A stretch of DNA of 13,553 nucleotides from RGIG5057 sp964642045 (GTDB lineage Bacteria; Bacillota; Clostridia; TANB77; CAG-465), in contig CAZXLZ010000032.1 of NCBI GenBank assembly GCA_964642045.1, forward strand, positions 1 through 13,553. The letters run 5' to 3'. The notes under the pieces are model-generated. The model saw nothing but the letters and a program-made list of their open reading frames with translations, did no database searches and had not been told where the DNA came from. Positions 11,900 to 13,553 of this stretch are shown here, in pieces. Positions within the stretch are counted from its first letter, which is position 1. Each line of letters opens with the position of its first letter. Both the position numbers and the translations under genes were made by a program.

Positions 11900-13553
11900 G
11901 TGGAAGATTTAAAAACGCTAAAAGATATCGTAAATATAAAATTTGAAGAGAATAAAGACAAAATAGCTTTTATAGAGTATCTTCCTTGGAAGAATGGTTT
12001 TGAGGAAATAAAGTATTCTGAGATTAAAGAAAGTATATTAAATCTTGGAACTGGTATGTATGAGGAACTTAATGTAAAAGGAAGAAATATAGCTATAATA
12101 GGTGAGAATAGTTCAAGGTGGTTTATAGCATATATGGCTGTTGTTTGTGGTGGGGGAGTTATAGTGCCTATTGACAAAGAACTAAAGCCTGTAGAGATAA
12201 TTAATATTATAAAAAAGACAAATGTTAGTACATTTATATATTCTAATAAAAAGGCCGATGTTATAAATGAAGTTAAAAAATCATTAAAGAGTAATATAGA
12301 ATATGTTAAGATGTTTTCAGATGAAAGTGGTGAAGATAGATCACTAGATGATATAATTGCACATGGGAAAGATTATATTTTAAAGGGAAATTCAGAATAT
12401 ATTAATGAAAAAATAAGTCCAGATTCACTAGCTGCAATTGTTTTTACATCAGGTACAAGTGAAAATCCAAAAGGAGTAATGCTTTCTAATAAAAATTTAC
12501 TCACAAGTGTTAAGTCGATTTGTTTAGGATATAAAGAACTTTCAGGTAAGAAATTTCTTTCATTTTTACCAATAAATCATACATATGAATTTTCTATTAC
12601 ATATTTAAGTGTATTATCAACTGGAGGAAGTGTGGGAATCTGTAGAGGACTAAAATATTTAACCGAAGACCTAAAAATAATAAAACCAGAAGCTGTTTGC
12701 ATGGTTCCGCTTCTTGTTGAAAATATAAAAAGAAAATTAGAAAGAACAATAATAAAAGAAGGTAAAGATAAAGTTCTAGATGGACTTGTCAAGGCTACTT
12801 CTATACTAGGAAGCGCTAAAATAGATTTAAGAAGAAGGTTCTTAAATAAACTTCATGATAATTTTGGTGGAAATTTAAAATATATTTTATGCGGAGGAGC
12901 ATCTTTAAAGGAAGATACTGCAAAATATATGGAAATGCTTGGATTCATAGTAATAGAAGGGTATGGACTTACCGAGGCAACTTCAATTGTATGTGGAAAT
13001 AAAATTAAAACTAGGAAGCTTGGCAGTGTAGGAAACTCAATACCAAATATTGAGCTTAGAATTGATCTAAAAGATGGTGATGGTAACATTGGAGAGATAA
13101 TTGTAAAAAGTGATAGTGTTATGCTGGGATATTACGAAGATGAGATACAGACAAAAAAGGTACTTAAAAAAGGATGGCTTTATACAGGTGACCTAGGAAA
13201 ATTCGATGAAAAGGGAAATCTTACTATAACAGGAAGAAGTAAAAATGTAATTGTTTCTAAAAGTGGAAAGAATATTTATCCAGAAGAGTTAGAATCAAAA
13301 TTAAATGAAATACCGCTAATAGATGAATCTTTAGTTTATGGTTATGTAGATAATAAAAATAATATAATTGTTACGGCAAGAGTTACTTTAGATGAAGAAT
13401 ATATTAATGATAAATATAAAGATAGTGTTCCAAATAGTGAAGAAATATATGATATGATTTGGCAGTATATAAAAAATATAAATCATACTCTTCCTTTATA
13501 TAAATGTATAAAAAAATTAGAAATAAAGAAGGATAAATTTATTAAAACTACAA
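11900..13553 (+). CDS. AMP-forming acyl-CoA synthetase/ligase, 3' end outside the window
   Basis: An open frame from GTG 11900, six bases after AGGAGG (11888-11893), runs to the window end (551 codons). It belongs to the adenylate-forming superfamily that activates carboxylic acids with ATP and then makes thioesters. Core motifs are FTSGTSENPKGVMLS (P-loop-like A3), YGLTEATS (A5), GWLYTGDLG (A7, Asp contacting ribose) and GRSKNVIVSKSGKNIYPEELE (A8 hinge). The final KKDKFIKTT is near where the catalytic A10 lysine would come. It looks most like long-chain fatty-acid CoA ligases of the FadD/FAA1 group; the substrate is uncertain. An acyl-ACP synthetase is possible. The A3 motif has Ser-Glu-Asn in place of the common Thr-Gly-x, a conservative variation. 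The gene is almost complete. Confidence 0.93.
   Translation, partial: MEDLKTLKDIVNIKFEENKDKIAFIEYLPWKNGFEEIKYSEIKESILNLGTGMYEELNVKGRNIAIIGENSSRWFIAYMAVVCGGGVIVPIDKELKPVEIINIIKKTNVSTFIYSNKKADVINEVKKSLKSNIEYVKMFSDESGEDRSLDDIIAHGKDYILKGNSEYINEKISPDSLAAIVFTSGTSENPKGVMLSNKNLLTSVKSICLGYKELSGKKFLSFLPINHTYEFSITYLSVLSTGGSVGICRGLKYLTEDLKIIKPEAVCMVPLLVENIKRKLERTIIKEGKDKVLDGLVKATSILGSAKIDLRRRFLNKLHDNFGGNLKYILCGGASLKEDTAKYMEMLGFIVIEGYGLTEATSIVCGNKIKTRKLGSVGNSIPNIELRIDLKDGDGNIGEIIVKSDSVMLGYYEDEIQTKKVLKKGWLYTGDLGKFDEKGNLTITGRSKNVIVSKSGKNIYPEELESKLNEIPLIDESLVYGYVDNKNNIIVTARVTLDEEYINDKYKDSVPNSEEIYDMIWQYIKNINHTLPLYKCIKKLEIKKDKFIKTT

Noticed and set aside
12577..13089. Minus-strand ORFs of 71 and 78 residues in the right end
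   Set aside because: They are antisense to the acyl-CoA synthetase frame, which shows all core motifs.

Overview
The window is about 13.5 kb of very AT-rich DNA from an endospore-forming Gram-positive bacterium, most likely a member of the Clostridia. This rests on an intact Spo0A, a large YabG spore-protease fragment, strong AGGAGG-type ribosome sites, UppP, and codon use heavy in A and T. The species cannot be named from the sequence.

Left part (1-4905). A 5'-cut unknown ORF (2-262) is followed by a YabG coding segment that lacks its N-terminal third but keeps both proposed catalytic residues and an undamaged frame. Next comes spo0A, with a sigma-A-like promoter and two tandem 0A boxes upstream. 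A convergent small gene encodes a receiver-only protein whose phospho-acceptor Asp is replaced by Asn. It is transcribed divergently from a small XRE-type regulator, across a region carrying a repeated ACCCAAGT motif. uppP (undecaprenyl-diphosphatase) follows. It converges, through a bidirectional terminator, on a minus-strand unit that I read as a large structured RNA of about 560 nt (4140-4700) followed by a 188-residue four-helix membrane protein. Size, order, protein layout and a DxxxD motif match the OLE RNA / OapA ribonucleoprotein. Its nearness to spo0A also fits the neighbourhoods I recall for ole.

Middle part (4906-6330). A PAP2-family membrane phosphatase overlaps a short-chain dehydrogenase gene by 29 bp, so the two form an operon. 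It ends in a strong bidirectional terminator.

Right-middle part (6341-10817). This accessory-looking region is on the minus strand. Two paralogous secreted proteins made of Ig-like beta repeats (482 and 603 residues) share their first ~350 residues but have different C-termini. The longer one ends in a papain-like, C39-type cysteine peptidase domain. The duplication covers the upstream DNA too: both genes have near-identical sigma-A promoters, a perfect inverted repeat over the -35, a conserved leader hairpin, and a small Asn-rich membrane-peptide gene further upstream. That small gene is intact next to the 603-residue protein and cut short next to the 482-residue one, where a decayed IS3-family remnant (about 8100-8600) lies. 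The 482-residue gene is clearly richer in GC than the rest of the window, which suggests transfer or recombination.

Right part (10970-13553). A membrane-anchored 279-residue protein of unknown function has its own promoter and is followed 35 bp later by an AMP-forming acyl-CoA synthetase-like gene that runs off the window.

The items most worth a second look are the possible junction of an element inserted in yabG, the OLE/OapA locus, the pseudo-receiver beside spo0A, and the duplicated Ig-like/peptidase cassette with its conserved regulatory DNA.
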